From Cenococcum geophilum 1.58 (Eukaryota; Ascomycota; Dothideomycetes; Gloniales; Gloniaceae), in assembly GCA_001692895.1 (NCBI GenBank), contig KV748180.1:2722195-2786194 (forward strand): a stretch of 64,000 bases of DNA, in the 5' to 3' direction. Shown here one piece after another: positions 35,479 through 47,812 of the stretch (positions within the stretch are counted from its first letter, which is position 1; each line of letters begins with the position of its first letter). Below the pieces are notes generated by a model. That model had not been told where the DNA came from, searched no databases, and was given only the letters and a program-made list of their open reading frames with translations. The position numbers and the translations under genes were made by a program.

Positions 35479-37041
35479 TGCTAATGCCTACGTGTTCTAC
35501 CGCCCTACGGGAACTAATCCCTTGCGGCTTGCACTCCCGTATAGCTTTTGCTCCCCTACAGGAGCCCACAGCCACGTTTTCCTCTCCCCTATGGGAACTA
35601 ATGCCCTACGGCTTCCGTTCTCCTATTCCTAGATCCACTAGCAATTCGCCCCCGCTATGGCCTACTGTATAGGCCTTATTATTATAGGAGTAAGCAAGTA
35701 TATATACTTATGCCCCGTATAGGAATGAAAGCCATTTACGCACTAGTTACCCGCAATTGCGGTTTTAGGAGGGCAGTAGGCACCTTGGGTTATCTAGTTA
35801 TATTTATTAGAATGCGGGCCTATAACTATAGAAGACACTATTGCTTATATAGAAGTACCACAGCTGCTATAAGTATTGGCCTAGCCTAGTATATAAATCT
35901 AAACGCGAAAGGAGGCGCGGTAGCCTAGGTGGCTTTATTAAGCTCCTGTATATATATCTCCAATTACTCTAAAGCTTCCTTTCCACCTTCTATAAACGCT
36001 ATATTGCTAGAATAGGCTCTAGACCTTATCAATACTCCCTTATACTTAAATTCCGCTAGAATTACTCTGCTACTATGGTAGCTAGGTTTACCTAAAAAAA
36101 GCCGATTAAACAAATTATGTATGGGAACCGCAAGCTAGCGAATATTGGGCACAATATATACAATGGCGATAATTTTACAAATCTTTAAGATATTAGGGAC
36201 CTGCTTACCTAATATATAGGCAATTACTTACCTTTACCTCTCTTAAATTTTCTTCTTTCTATCCTATATAGGAGACCTTTCCTCTTTTCTTCCTTAAGGA
36301 TAGTTTCCCCTACTATTGGAACCTAATAGATTGAAGTTTTGCCTATATTGGGCGTATTTATTATAGGGACAGGTATCTAAGGGTAGTAGTTAGATTATTA
36401 ATGATATAAAAGGGGTGGGTTATATACTGCTTGCCTTTAGCGGGTGTATTATAGTTACTAGCCTTTAAAGGTCTTTAAAGGTCTTTAAAAGTCTTTAGAG
36501 GTCCTTAGAGGCCTTTAATGGTCTTTTTATATATTAGTTGGTGAAATACCAAGCAGAGGTCATACATATATGTCTATAAGGCCGAGCTATATAACAATTC
36601 TTATTGGAGTAACGAGAGCGTACGTAGACTTAAGCTAGGCTGTAAATGATATAAAATGCGAAGTTGCGCGTAAAGGTAGCCTAAATCCAAATCACTAGAC
36701 CGTATAAATATGGGAAGACGCCACTCGCTCTACATTTTTATTCTTATATATAAAGAAGTTCCCGCTATATACTATAGGTGGTGAAGATTAGTAAAGGTCT
36801 TAACCTAACTCGGGGTCGCTAAATAGCAAGGAAGGGGTAAATAGATATATTGCACCCCGGCTTATAAAACTTAGGTATATTACCCCTTGGCTACCCTAGT
36901 TACCTAACTGCAATAAAAGCTTATAGATATGCATAAGATAATAATATTCTTAACAGCCCCCGCCCCCAATCGTCCTTAGAGAGATATTTAGAACTACTTC
37001 TTTTCCTAGCCCAGTTTACGACGTTTAGATTAACCCCTAAT
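35479..37041. other. decayed DNA with a short tandem array, no gene recognised
   Basis: 35.48-35.65 kb repeats CCCTAYGGGA phrases. The rest is TA-rich with no assignable frame, apart from the 10-bp array at 36461-36529. Confidence 0.4.
36461..36529 (+). repeat. 10-bp tandem repeat GTCTTTAAAG
   Basis: Seven consecutive 10-bp units (GCCTTTAAAG, GTCTTTAAAG, GTCTTTAGAG and similar) differing mainly by transitions. Confidence 0.85.
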
Positions 37042-37803
37042 ATGGCAACTATTAAATTTATCTTATAACTTATAGACCTTGCTAAGAAGCTTAAACGGGT
37101 TATTAAAAGTGTCCTATGCTCTTACATGCATCCTACAAAAAGCAACTATTGGACAATTAAGGATTTAGGTATAAGGCTTTTCAAAGCTATAGAAAAGCTC
37201 CCAGTGGAGATTAAAGCACTTAAAAAAAGACGTACAGAGTCGGCTTATAAGGAGGGCAAATAGCGGTTAAACCAGGCACAAAAGAATAGAAAAGACACTA
37301 TTACTAGTTCGAACTTAAAGAATCGAGGGATATTCGCAAAAAACATAGCACTTTTCTTTAGCGGTCTAAAGGATTTGGTCATTAATTTGGACGTAACTTA
37401 AATAAGGAAGCAGGCGACCTAAAAAAGGTGCGAGTGGATTTATAGCCTAAGTCCTAACGGGATAATTTCCTAGGTAGCGGCCTTTAACCCTACCGTATAG
37501 ACGGCAAATTTGATATTAAAGGATATGTTTGACTTTGTGGTCGAGCGGATTGACCTAGAGGATATTTAGGTGTGGCTATTTAATATATATTATATACTAA
37601 ATGGTTTGGGAACTAAAGAGCCGTTATAAGAATTCTAAAAATATTATAAGTTCCTAAAAGGTAAGGTCTACTTTAGCGAGAACTTTTAAGTATAAAGCTG
37701 ACGGCTACTAGCCGCTATAGAAGATAGGGAAAAACCTACGGTATTAAATCGGTTAAGGAAACGGAGGTATATTAATAAGCCTATATATAGACGTAAGTAG
37801 GAT
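37042..37803 (+). pseudogene. unknown RIP-degraded gene
   Basis: The frame from ATG at 37042 reads as a charged soluble protein: LIDLAKKLKRVIKSVLCSY, LGIRLFKAIEKLPVEIKAL, KNRGIFAKNIALFFSGLKDL, MFDFVVERIDLEDI. Stops (TAA/TAG) are sparse and sit where Gln or Trp would fit. No frameshift up to about 37.69 kb; the last part to 37.8 kb is weaker. No family recognised. Confidence 0.5.
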
Positions 37804-39500
37804 TCACCTTCGTTGCATTAAAGGCTGTGCTAATAATATATACTATAGAAATTCAATACATATTTATAAACGCGCCCACCAATTATATCCCCCTTTTAGG
37901 CGACTTTCTTTTTAAGGCAGTCCAGACCAGTAATTAATAGGAAAAGGAAAGAAGACTAGGACTTCTAATAACAGAATGTTTAACTACGCTAATTCCTAAG
38001 GGAGAAAATATGGATATCTCTATTACCCTTTAGGTTAGTCGTTAAGAGGCGGTTCTAATATATAACTTATTTAAGCTCTAGCGGACTTAAGTATTATCTT
38101 CATCTAGCCATCTATTACCTTAATTTTACACCTAGCAGGAATAGGATGCGATTTATCCTATATAATGTCTTTAAGTGGTCTAGTACCTTTAGGTGCTTTA
38201 GGATTAGAGATCCTAATAAATACGCCTCTAAATATTATTATTTAATTATAATCTACTACATTGAATATATGGAATGATATATAGTCTAGCTTTTCTCCCT
38301 CCCTAACCTATATATAAATCCCAAGTTAGCTTAAAGTTTATTTAACTGGGTTTGGCTTTAATAGACCTTTTCGGACATAATAAATTTTATAAAGGTATAA
38401 CTCTAAAAGGGAATATATTGCCAGTAGATAAATAGTATAAATTTAGACAAAGCTAAGCTCTATCTAGGAGTAGTATATGTTCTCTATATAGGTTCGCGCT
38501 ATTAAAAAGGACCTAAAGTAGGGGGAAACAGCGACCTAAGGATTGTGGGTAAGGGCGTTAAAGTTATTATAAAAATGGGCCCTAGGAGGTTCTGGTAGGA
38601 AATATACTAGTTAGGAAGTAAATAAAGGCTATATCTTACGTAATAGATTTAGCAGCCTATTTTGTTAGCTAAGGAAGAACTAGTATAGGTAATAGTAAGT
38701 ATACAGCTTCTGCGCGATAAAGAGATTAAAGAGGTATAAAAGAGGTGGATTATATACTTAAATAGAGTAAAGCGGAAAGGATTTAAGAATATAAATAAGT
38801 TATAGAGTCTAATAGGCGTATAAATACTCGAGGCATTAGTGCCCAATAAGAGATTAATATAAAAATGATTTGGGCGGCGTTGGCTTAGCCTAGCTTGCGC
38901 CCTACTTTATATAACCAGCGAGTATTAGCCTCTGTAAAAAAAGTCAGCTTTGTGTCTAGTAAAAAAGAAAAATTAAGGCGTCCATAATTATAGCAGCGGT
39001 AGAATTGGAGAAGTTTTTTAATATATGGTCTTTTACCGTAGTTAGCATAGCGTCCATTAACCTGGCATAATGTATACTAAATGCCATATATACACGCGTA
39101 TAAAACTAGGCTTAATCCTATATGCCTACTTTTGCCTACTATATTAGAATCAGTTCCATAACCGCCTTTTACGCGACCAGTAGTAAAAGGCTAAGTTAAA
39201 TAGGATCACCCTCTTAAGCACTATATTCTGCTTCCTGCAGATATTTTTAAGCGCCTTTATAATTTCCTGTTTTAATACTAGGATTGGTAGAAAAAGTGTG
39301 GTTCTTTTTATATAATTTCCCAATTATATATAGTATATTCTTGGTATAGCAAAATTTAACAGCTAAGCCCCTAAATAGATTAACTAACTAACGCTTAGTA
39401 CTATAGAAGGCCTAGGCTTAGCAAACGGCGTACGCTAGCCTACTCAGCGAGAGCTCTTTTATAATAACTTGGCCCTAAACTTAAGCTAAATATATTTATA
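37804..39500. other. decayed DNA, no gene recognised
   Basis: Some protein-like phrases occur on the plus strand near 38.1-38.8 kb and on the minus strand at 39.0-39.4 kb, but I could not set a frame, product or limits. Confidence 0.3.
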
Positions 39501-40944
39501 AATTGTCATCTTATCTAGATTCTCCGCTAAACTCCGCCGTAACTATCCTATTACAGTATGATGGAATTTGGCTTTAACACGGTTAGGGTATTCTACTATG
39601 CTAGAGTATATGTCTAACTACTCTCTTAGTATTATAAAGAGGGATAAAGACAATAATCCTAACGCTTATGTGCTACTCCAGCAGTATTATATTATATTCG
39701 CCTATTCCCTAGCCAGGATTTCCTTTAAAGTTCCCTTATAGATAGCTTTTATACAAAATCAAACAATCCTATTACACGACTTATGTTTATCCTCTATATA
39801 CCATCCTTTTATATACCGCCCATTTTGGTTTCCATTTTGGATAATCCTATATTCCACGGCCCTTATTTCTTCCTCCGTAATATCATTCTATCCTTTAGGG
39901 AAATTTTAGAGGCGGCCTAGTAGCAGAGATCCGAGCTCAATCCGGACTTAGTCCTGTTTATAGTTAATCTAAGAGACAGTCTAGATAGGAGAGAAATCTA
40001 CCTTAAAGTCTTTAAATTCCTTCTGCTATTTTATGCTATCCATTATATATCCCATATTATTAGCAAACTCCCTTTTATTTGCTAGGATACGCTATACGGA
40101 TAGTTGGAAAATACATATATAAAGAAAGATTTTTGGATAATCTTAATATTCTGGTATAGGGACTTCCTCCTTTATCTCGAACCCGCATTTAGTATAGAAA
40201 GTCTTACTACCCGCCGCGGAAGAAATGCTAAGTAAAATGCTGTTAAGAACCGAAATCGCTTTGAACCAGTACGTAAAGGCTTTAGCGTGCCTACGCCCCC
40301 GGTATTTTAGGTATAGTGCTAGCGTTTAAAGTATATAGTGGGGCCCAGATTTATAGAGCCACCTATTATTTAGGTGAAAAGTTTAGAATTAATCCTAAGA
40401 TTTAAAGGGGTAAGGCATTATACTTTAACTTAGCTGAATTAGTATATTTCGCATAGAGCAACATAGCTTCTTTACTCTCGTCTCGCTTTGGGTTTAAGAC
40501 TTCCTCCTATAGCTTATTAATATCTACGCTAGTATTAATAAAGCCTTGTAATTGCCGTAACACTTAATAATATTTACTTTCTGGCTAAAACTGCCCGCTT
40601 CGATTGGAACCTTTTGGTAGGGATAAAATTGCAACACTGATAATTATAGACTTAGTATTCTCTATGGGCGGATATATACTTTTAAGTGCGTTGTAGACTA
40701 TCTTATGTTTATCATTTTCAAAAGCATTGTTTATAATAAGTACGATTCTATCCGGATTTTTAATTTCTTGTCTAAAAAGGTTTTTAAAGCTTATTAGTGT
40801 ATCTCCTAGAAATTTGGCATAGTGTGGTCTCTAATATTGCTATATAGGGGAGGAAAAGTATGCGGCAGTGGCAATAAGTGCCATTTGTTTTGCCTTAGAG
40901 ACCTCCGCCTTATGAAGACGCCCTAAAACAGGCGCTTTAAACAT
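39500..40944 (-). pseudogene. unknown RIP-degraded gene, probably spliced
   Basis: The minus-strand frame from ATG at 40944 reads FKAPVLGRLHKAEVSKAKQM, YAKFLGDTLISFKNLFRQEI, NPDRIVLIINNAFENDKHK and on to about 40.3 kb. A second frame then gives KTFYTKCGFEIKEEVPIPEY (a phrase like the end of a GNAT acetyltransferase fold) and continues with DITEEEIRAVEYRII to about 39.55 kb. The change of frame near 40.25 kb could be an intron. The GNAT resemblance is weak and not a claim of function. Confidence 0.45.
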
Positions 40945-42569
40945 CGCTAACTGGCTTTCTCTCTGTATAGGAAGAACGTGACTTAGAAAAGAGCGGTAGG
41001 AGAAATAGTTTAGGAAGTATATAAAGATTAAAAGGACTTTAGAGATTACTATAAAGCGAAGAGAGGGTAAATATACTTAGTGTGGGCTAACAAGGTTTAA
41101 CTCCTGTAGACTAATTACTAGATTATACTAGGAATTATAGCGTAGAGATTAGAGCTAAGCATCCTTTTATATTAGTCTACGGTTATATAATTTCCGATTA
41201 TATAGGAGAAAGGGAGCATTATTTATAAGATAGGTTTGCTAGTTGCTATTATAAGGGCATAAAATAAACATGTCTTAACGTATATATAGGGCGAAAATTG
41301 ATAAACTTGGGTGGCTAGGGTAGATGAGGGGCTATGCACCTAGTCCCAGAAGTGAGGACTCTAATAGTGTGCATTCCTATAACGCATCTCCTTCGTTATC
41401 TCCTATCTTGGCCGCGTGTTAAGTAGTATATATATACTATAAATTCCGGAATAGCTCTAACATTAGAATCCACACATTGCCTATATTTTACCTGGACGGA
41501 AAATCGTTATCATTACCTTATAAAATGTGCAACCATATTTGAATGACGCTTAAATGCGGCTATTTTATTAATAGAGTAAAAACGTAGTGCCTAAAATACT
41601 AAGAGACCTGTAAACTATGTCCTCTTAATGTTATGGGGATGTAAGTATAGAGACCTTCTAATCTAATCTAGGGTTATTACTTACGGCGTGATTTAGAGAT
41701 AACTACCCGGATAGAAACTGCCGTAAGCTTTAAAGCAGCTGAAAAGATTAGGCGGTCGGCTTATTAAAACGCATAGTAGACTGTTAATTAAAATTACAGA
41801 TAGAGTAAAGGATATAATTTAGCTAAAAGGTGTTATAAGGAAACTGTTTAAACCAGCTAAATATTCTTATATTGGGGTATATTTTACAAGTCTAAACCTT
41901 TAGAAATTTACCTTTTATGTTAACTCCTCGCAATCCCTTAGCAATCTCTTAGCAATCCTATTATAGCCCTATAATAACCTTATAAGACTCTTATGGGACT
42001 CCTGCGGGACTCCTCTAGGACTTCTATAGGACTCCTATAGGAATCCCCTAGTGATTTTACGGTAATCCACAGGACCTCTATCTCTAAAATCTACTTGTCG
42101 TTTTAGAGGATAGACGTTAGCACCTAAATAAGGTTATTTTCCCTCTAAACCTAACCTTCTTTATTTTTAAACTAAGAGTTTAATACCTACTAGACCTCTA
42201 GTTGCCCCCAGTCTAATTAAGGCACAGATTTCGTAGCCCCTGCTTTATAACTAGCACGCTCCTCTAGATTTTACTACTAGTGTTTCGCGGTATGTAAGAA
42301 TTTAAACACTTCCCTAAGGATGTCATTTCAGCTCAAGCTTAAGCTTAAGTCTTCTTCGATCTTGGCCTAAAGCAGTTAGATCTAGTAAGCGTTACTTAAA
42401 GGGTTAACAAAACAAGCTTATATGCATTTAAGCCAGAGATATTAGATGTCGATAGTTAGTTATTAAAGTCAATGTGCAATAATATTTATTAATCTCACTA
42501 GGTAAAGCATTACGTGTACCAGAGGCTTCGGATTACAGCTATACCCCGCCAAACCTACCCCGCGCGGCT
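40945..42569. other. decayed DNA, no gene recognised
   Basis: Contains the short GGACTCCTATA array at 41985-42060. Otherwise TA-rich without a supported frame. Confidence 0.35.
41985..42060 (+). repeat. short tandem array of GGACTCCTATAG-like units
   Basis: About six 11-13-bp units (GGGACTCCTGC, GGGACTCCTCTA, GGACTTCTATA, GGACTCCTATA). The neighbouring phrase GCAATCTCTTAGCAATCCT (41949-41967) and this array recur in the opposite orientation at 45300-45400. Confidence 0.7.
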
Positions 42570-43640
42570 TAAAATTTTAAATAGTAAAACAACAATAACT
42601 TTAAACTAACGGTAGAACGACTAAGTAATAAGTATATAGATATTAAAGTCGTTAAACGTAGCGGGCAAGGGCTCTCTATGAAAGAAGATCTTAGTAAGGC
42701 TTTGCAAGCTTTTATAGAAGATGGGTTTCTTATTCTTAAAAGAGCTACAAGCATTAAGCCCCCTTTAGCGGAGTTATCGGAGTTATTAAGCTTTATTAAA
42801 AGGGAGATTGTTTTAAATAAGGTAAGCTATTTCTAAAGTTTATAAGCGAGACTAACATCCCTCTAGGCTGTTAAAATAATACTTTTCTTGGCTTAAGATG
42901 ATGGCTTTTGTATTGCCGCCTACCTTCTATCTAAACCTGCTCTAACCCGTAAAGAGTTAGGGCGCGATTATAAATAGGAAAAAATAGCTTCTGCTAAAGA
43001 TCTTATAGGGGCTATATGCTATTATTTAGGAGGAGATTAAAATATTACATAGATATTCCAGGTTAATGTATATTCTCGTAGAGTAACTACTAGGAAAATA
43101 GTAAATGTTAAGGCTAATAGAGGTGATATGTATGTACTCTTAAACCCTATAAATATTTTCGCATTTACTAAACTTCCTCTAGCTTTATTTGCTATTACTA
43201 GCTATTATAGTTAAGACCTTTCCTTAAGAATAAACCACCTTCCCTAGTATATATAATTGTGGTTTTATATATATAGACCGGGTATCCCGGGCGCGAAGTA
43301 CTGGATAATTAAACTGGTGATAAGATTCTAGAGTAGTTTGGAAATAATTACTCTAGAAGTAGCAAATATATAGTTTAGAAGCGATAACTATATTAAGTGG
43401 CACGTAAAAGGAATAAAGATTATTGCTTATAGTTAGCTACAGATTCTCCTATATATCCCTCTACCGAAGTATTAAATATTGCTTTAAGCCTAGACGAGAA
43501 CTAGTAGCGCATAATTAAAAGTAGATTTAGTTTAGAAGGGGGGCGATTTAGCGAGCTTAGGAGGCGGTTCTACAAGTCACGCTAATACGCTTTAGTCAGT
43601 GCTAGGCTATAGCGGGGATTTTAAAAGGCTTATGCTAGGC
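42570..43640 (+). pseudogene. unknown RIP-degraded gene with an intact-looking intron
   Basis: Exon 1 reads RLSNKYIDIKVVKRSGQGLS, EDLSKALQAFIEDGFLILKR, PPLAELSELLSFIKREIVLN up to a GTAAGC donor at 42822. The intron 42822-42866 (45 bp) keeps GACTAAC as branch site and CTCTAG as acceptor. Exon 2 continues in phase: AVKIILFLA, DDGFCIAAYLLSKPALTRKE, then VNVYSRRVTTRKIVNVKANR, MYVLLNPINIFAFTKL. TAA/TAG interrupt it at Gln/Trp-like sites. No family recognised. It converges with the zinc-finger relic on its right. Confidence 0.5.
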
Positions 43641-43710
43641 CTATAATGTTTAAGTCTAGATTAGAGAGTAATGCATTTGTTATACTAGGACCCTCTAGGG
43701 AGAATAACTA

Positions 43711-44607
43711 CTATATCAACTTTAATAGAAGGTTAAAGGGTATTGTGTTAAATATATTTTAATAAAATAACCATACTTCTGCCGGAGAATTAAAGGGTAC
43801 CATATTTAACGGGTTTAAATCGTCCTGGGAGAATGGCGGCTGCATTAGTTCTGGTAAATCGTTAAAGGGCGTGGCATTAAACGTATTCCAGCGAAATGAC
43901 TATACTTGCCCTATCGCATTTAAAGTATTCCAGTTATCCTATAGGGGCGGCTGCTATATCGGCTCTTGTAGATTATTAAAGGGAGTGGCATTAAACGTGT
44001 TCCAATAAAATAACCGTACTTACTCCGCTGAAGAATTAGTGGCTACCGTACTTAACGAGCTCGAATTACCCTGGGAGGATAGCGGCTGCATTGGCTCCGG
44101 TAAATCGTTAAAGGGCGTAATATTAAATGTGTCCTAATTGCGATTAAAGGGCGTAGCATTAAACGTATTCTAATTAGGCAGCTGCACTAGTTCCGCTAGA
44201 GAACTTAAGGGTGCTATACTTAACGTGCGCCTAAACAGCTCTCTGCGTGGCTGTAATACTAATTGCTTAAACTCTACTTAAGAACTAGAGGGCGTTGCCT
44301 TAAATTTATAAATATTCATGTGCTGGGTAAAACTTGATAGTCTTTAGAACTCTTATTTATATATATAGTAGTATTTATCTAGTTAACTCTTTTCTTTATA
44401 GAACTTCCTTATATATTTTTAGACATTGTACGACTTACTAAAACAGCGGGTGTAGAATAGATACGGAAATTTCTTTAAAGGCTTTTTCCCCTTTTTAAGA
44501 GATAACATATAATCCGTAGCTTGTGTGTTATTCTTAGTCTAATAATACCTAACATTCCGCTTACTTTAGTAAGGTTTGGAGATTGCAGAGTGACCGCGTT
44601 TTCGCAT
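43711..44607 (-). pseudogene. C2H2 zinc-finger protein relic with repeated C-terminus
   Basis: ATG at 44607 to TAG at 43711 is exactly 299 codons in one frame. It begins MRKRGHSAIS and has a basic stretch (KKGKKPLKKFPY). Then come two degraded C2H2 fingers, TRCFSKSYNV...KYIRKFY and YIYK...RLSSFTQHMNIYK, where several Cys/His now read Tyr, as C-to-T change of TGC/CAC gives. The C-terminal half repeats NTFNATPFNDLPEPMQP-like units about five times. Probably a former DNA-binding regulator; the specific family is unknown. Confidence 0.65.
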
Positions 44608-45299
44608 TGGAGGTATTGCGACGTGTAGGGTTGTACTAGATTCCTAAGTTTTAGTAGATAGAAATTAAATAGGTTTTATTACTTACAATTCCTACACCTT
44701 TAAATACGTGTTCTATATAGTATAGGAAAGATATCTATAGTTCCTGCTATATAGGGGACCGAAGGCTTTAAACTATCCCTACTGTAGTTAATAATGGATA
44801 CTTGTTATTTGCGCAGGAGGCTGCTAGGTGCCGCGGGGGAATTAGCGTAGATCTCTAAGGTCGCGGACTTTATTAAGCTTCGTTACTAAGTAAAGAGGCT
44901 ACCCATAATTAGGAGGAATTGTAATACTAAAGGAGTTGTTATACGGATACTAAGGAAGGCAAAACCAGGGCTTATTATTGGCGAGACTAGGGAAAGATTA
45001 GGAGGAATAAGAGCGAGAATCCAGATAATGCGCGTTACGTTAGTATATTACGTGTAGGCTATAGGGGCTAAGCTTATTAAATAGAGAATTATAAGCCGCT
45101 AGGGCAAGAGTACTAGAAATAGAAAGCGTGCCAAGCAAGCCTGTGCCTTAGTAAAAGAGGTACTTGGAGATATTAAGGCCTAAAAAGGCGTATATAAAAG
45201 AAGGCGGCACTACGGATATGGCTGCTGAAACTAATCTTATAACCCTAGCTACTCTCACTACCTTTTTTTAGCTTAAGGAGGCTAGTTTCCTAAGGCGCT
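44608..45299. other. upstream region of the zinc-finger relic, no gene recognised
   Basis: Mixed composition, less TA-rich near 44.8-45.0 kb. No supported frame. Confidence 0.35.
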
Positions 45300-45400
45300 A
45301 TAGGAGTTTTAGAGAAGTCCTATATAAGTTATATAGGAGTTTTAGAGGAGTTATAGAGGAGTCCTAAAAGATTCCTAGAGGATTGCTAAGAGATTGCCAT
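45300..45400 (-). repeat. short tandem array, inverted relative to 41985-42060
   Basis: TATAGGAGTTTTAGAG-like units followed by GATTGCTAAGAGATTGCCAT, the reverse complement style of the array and flank near 41.95-42.06 kb. Identity is partial. Confidence 0.6.
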
Positions 45401-45900
45401 TAAGGGGCACAATATTCTATAAAGGTGGTTAGAGGGAATTAGGCTGTAACCTAGCCTTATAGCCGCCCTATTACCTTACTACCCTATTACGCTATTGCCT
45501 TGTCGCCTTATTACCTTCTTACCCTTTTTTACTTTGGTTAATCTCTTTATTAGCAGGACACCCCTACTTTTTAAAACAATATATAAACTTCCTGTTATAG
45601 CATTTATTAGCGCTAAGTTTATTTATTTACTTATTCTTAGTTAAGTAGTGCTTTTATAGCTTCGTTTACCAACCACCTTACGGCGTTCTCTCCGCTTTTA
45701 AATAATTTTTTACTTCCTCCCTCTTTAAACTATTTTTAGAGTCTCCCTTTATTACTAGCTTAAAAATATCTCTCCTATTTCAGCCAAGTTATTATACGTA
45801 TTATTAGAGCTGTCCTAGTGTACTAGACTAGCTATTAAGGTTTATATATACAGCCTCTTTAAGTAAATTACTAACTAAAAATTAGGCTTTATTCTTGTGG
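45401..45900. other. decayed DNA with CCTATTACC-like low-complexity patch
   Basis: 45455-45530 repeats CCTATTAC / CCTTATTACC phrases. No gene is recognised. Confidence 0.35.
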
Positions 45901-46520
45901 AGATTCTATATAAATATTCTAAAAACTATTTTTAATAAGGATTTCCTAGTCGTTACCGGCATTACTATACTTGCCTTTCTACTCCTAATTTCCGGCTTCG
46001 TACTAGTATTCTTCCCACGACACTAGACAATAGGGCGTTCGTTAGCTTTCTTAGGTGGTCTCTTAATAAATACATTATTGGGTATAACTCTTACTACTTT
46101 TACCTAGATAGTGAGAAAACATAGAAGGTTAAAAGTGTTATAGCTCTTATGCGCTACGGTTATTCTTATACCATATTCTAGCATTTACTTTACATTTATT
46201 AATATATATCTATTCCTTTCGGTAAGCTACTATAGTAACGCTCTAGTGACTTCTACTAACAGAAATAGGGACACTCTCTTATAGAATGTATTACGAACGT
46301 TGCCGTCGTTTTACTACAAGCTTGGTCGCTTTATATTAAATACCAATAGCATAACGCGATATCTTACGATATACCTATTAGCCCTAGTGACTCGGAGAAA
46401 GCTATACGGAGATATTCGAACCCTAAATACCCCGACCGACCCATTAGCCCCGATGACTTAGAGGAAGCCACAATATCAAACCCTAAATCCTCCTATACTA
46501 AAACTAATTGTAGGAGGAAT
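45901..46520 (+). pseudogene. unknown RIP-degraded coding relic
   Basis: A plus-strand frame near 46.0-46.5 kb reads YFYLDSEKT, VKSVIALMRYGYSYTIF, then NVAVVLLQAWSLYIKYQ and a hydrophilic tail ISPSDSEKAIRRYSNPKYPD, RPISPDDLEEATISN. The Pro/Ser/Asp repeat in the tail argues for real coding origin. No family recognised and limits are approximate. Confidence 0.4.
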
Positions 46521-47543
46521 GGGTTAGTTCTTAGTTATCTTAGTTACTTCTTAGGCTAATACTAGCTTAGTAGTTTTAAAATTTACGTTAGCCATTCCGT
46601 TAACATAACCTACAAAGCGCGGAGAGAAGGCGAGACCTTTTTATCTAAGAATTTCAAAGCTATAGACAATCCCCTGCTGGATAAGGGCCTTTAATCTAAG
46701 GCATATAGCCTATAGTAGGATTACGTCTTTCTACCTAAGAAGGTCGAAGCTATAGATAACTTCCTGCCGGATAAGGTTTTCCTTAGAGATAATCGCTATA
46801 TACTTTAGTTATACCTTAAACGCATATGTCTTAAGCAAGAGTGGAGAGACTTTATATCCCAAATGCTAAAGCTTAGTAACTTAAGGGGGGAGGCTATAAA
46901 AAAGCTAAGGCTGTAAGAGGTATATATAAGGAACTATCAAGTTATTTAGGAGGAATTTTCTTCCTAGGTAGCAGCTATATATAGACTTTGTTAAAACTCA
47001 AAGCCTCTTACTACCTTTAAACTTCCTTAGAAAACCTAGCTAAGGTACAGCTCCTCCTTTAAAGGCACGTAGTATTATCTGAAATTGCCTTATATAGCTA
47101 AGGTTAAGATACACTCCATTAAAGCCACTAAACACGTCTCTAGCTTTATGCCTCATTATATAAAACCAGACTGTGGTTTTCGTTTATTTTTAGGAGGGAA
47201 GGCCTTATATAGAGTCTTTTGTCATTGTATAAAACTTTTATACTAAAAGTATACTAAATTTTCAAGGGCTAGGAGCGGGGACACGCTAGCGCTCCACGAC
47301 TTGGCCAATTACTCCTAGTTATGCGATAAAGCCTTAATAAGTAACGGTCTAAATATCTATAGGTTTTATTGCAGATGGGTGACTAGGGTAATTGGGGGAA
47401 TATATACCTAAGCACGAGCCAGAGTGTAGCGCATTTGCTTTACCCCTCTAAAATGGTTAAACTTTTATATTTTAAAGTCTAAGCCGCGATCTATGGGGTA
47501 AACTACTAATTTAAGAAAGCCCTAAATACTACCCGCTCTCTTA
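46521..47543. other. decayed DNA, no gene recognised
   Basis: Two related phrases around GAAGCTATAGA-AAC/ATC and GGATAAGG occur at 46.66-46.77 kb. No supported frame. Confidence 0.35.
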
Positions 47544-47812
47544 CTCGTTAATCTAAAACGTGCTAGCTCCTGCGTATTAACTAGCACCGGAACTAAGCCT
47601 CTATATATAGCCCCGTACCTTAAGCCTATTACTTAGCTTAAAGTTAGGAGGATATTAGTATAATTTAGCACTCTGGGGCTTGCCAGCTTAGCTACTAAAA
47701 CGCCTTTATATCTGCAGTGGCCTACTAATAGATTTTTTTATAGGTAATTAGTGTTCCGTTTTTGCTTTCTAGGTTAATTAGCGCCTCCGATTTTAGGCCT
47801 ATGTATATTTTT
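47544..47812 (+). repeat. direct repeat copy 2 (partner 26475-26745)
   Basis: Same orientation as copy 1, about 21 kb away. Differences are mainly C/T and G/A, as expected if both copies were mutated by RIP. Confidence 0.75.

Noticed and set aside
36461..36529. Possible tRNA or other structured RNA in AT-rich patches
   Set aside because: No cloverleaf, A/B box or anticodon arrangement could be made out here or elsewhere in the window.
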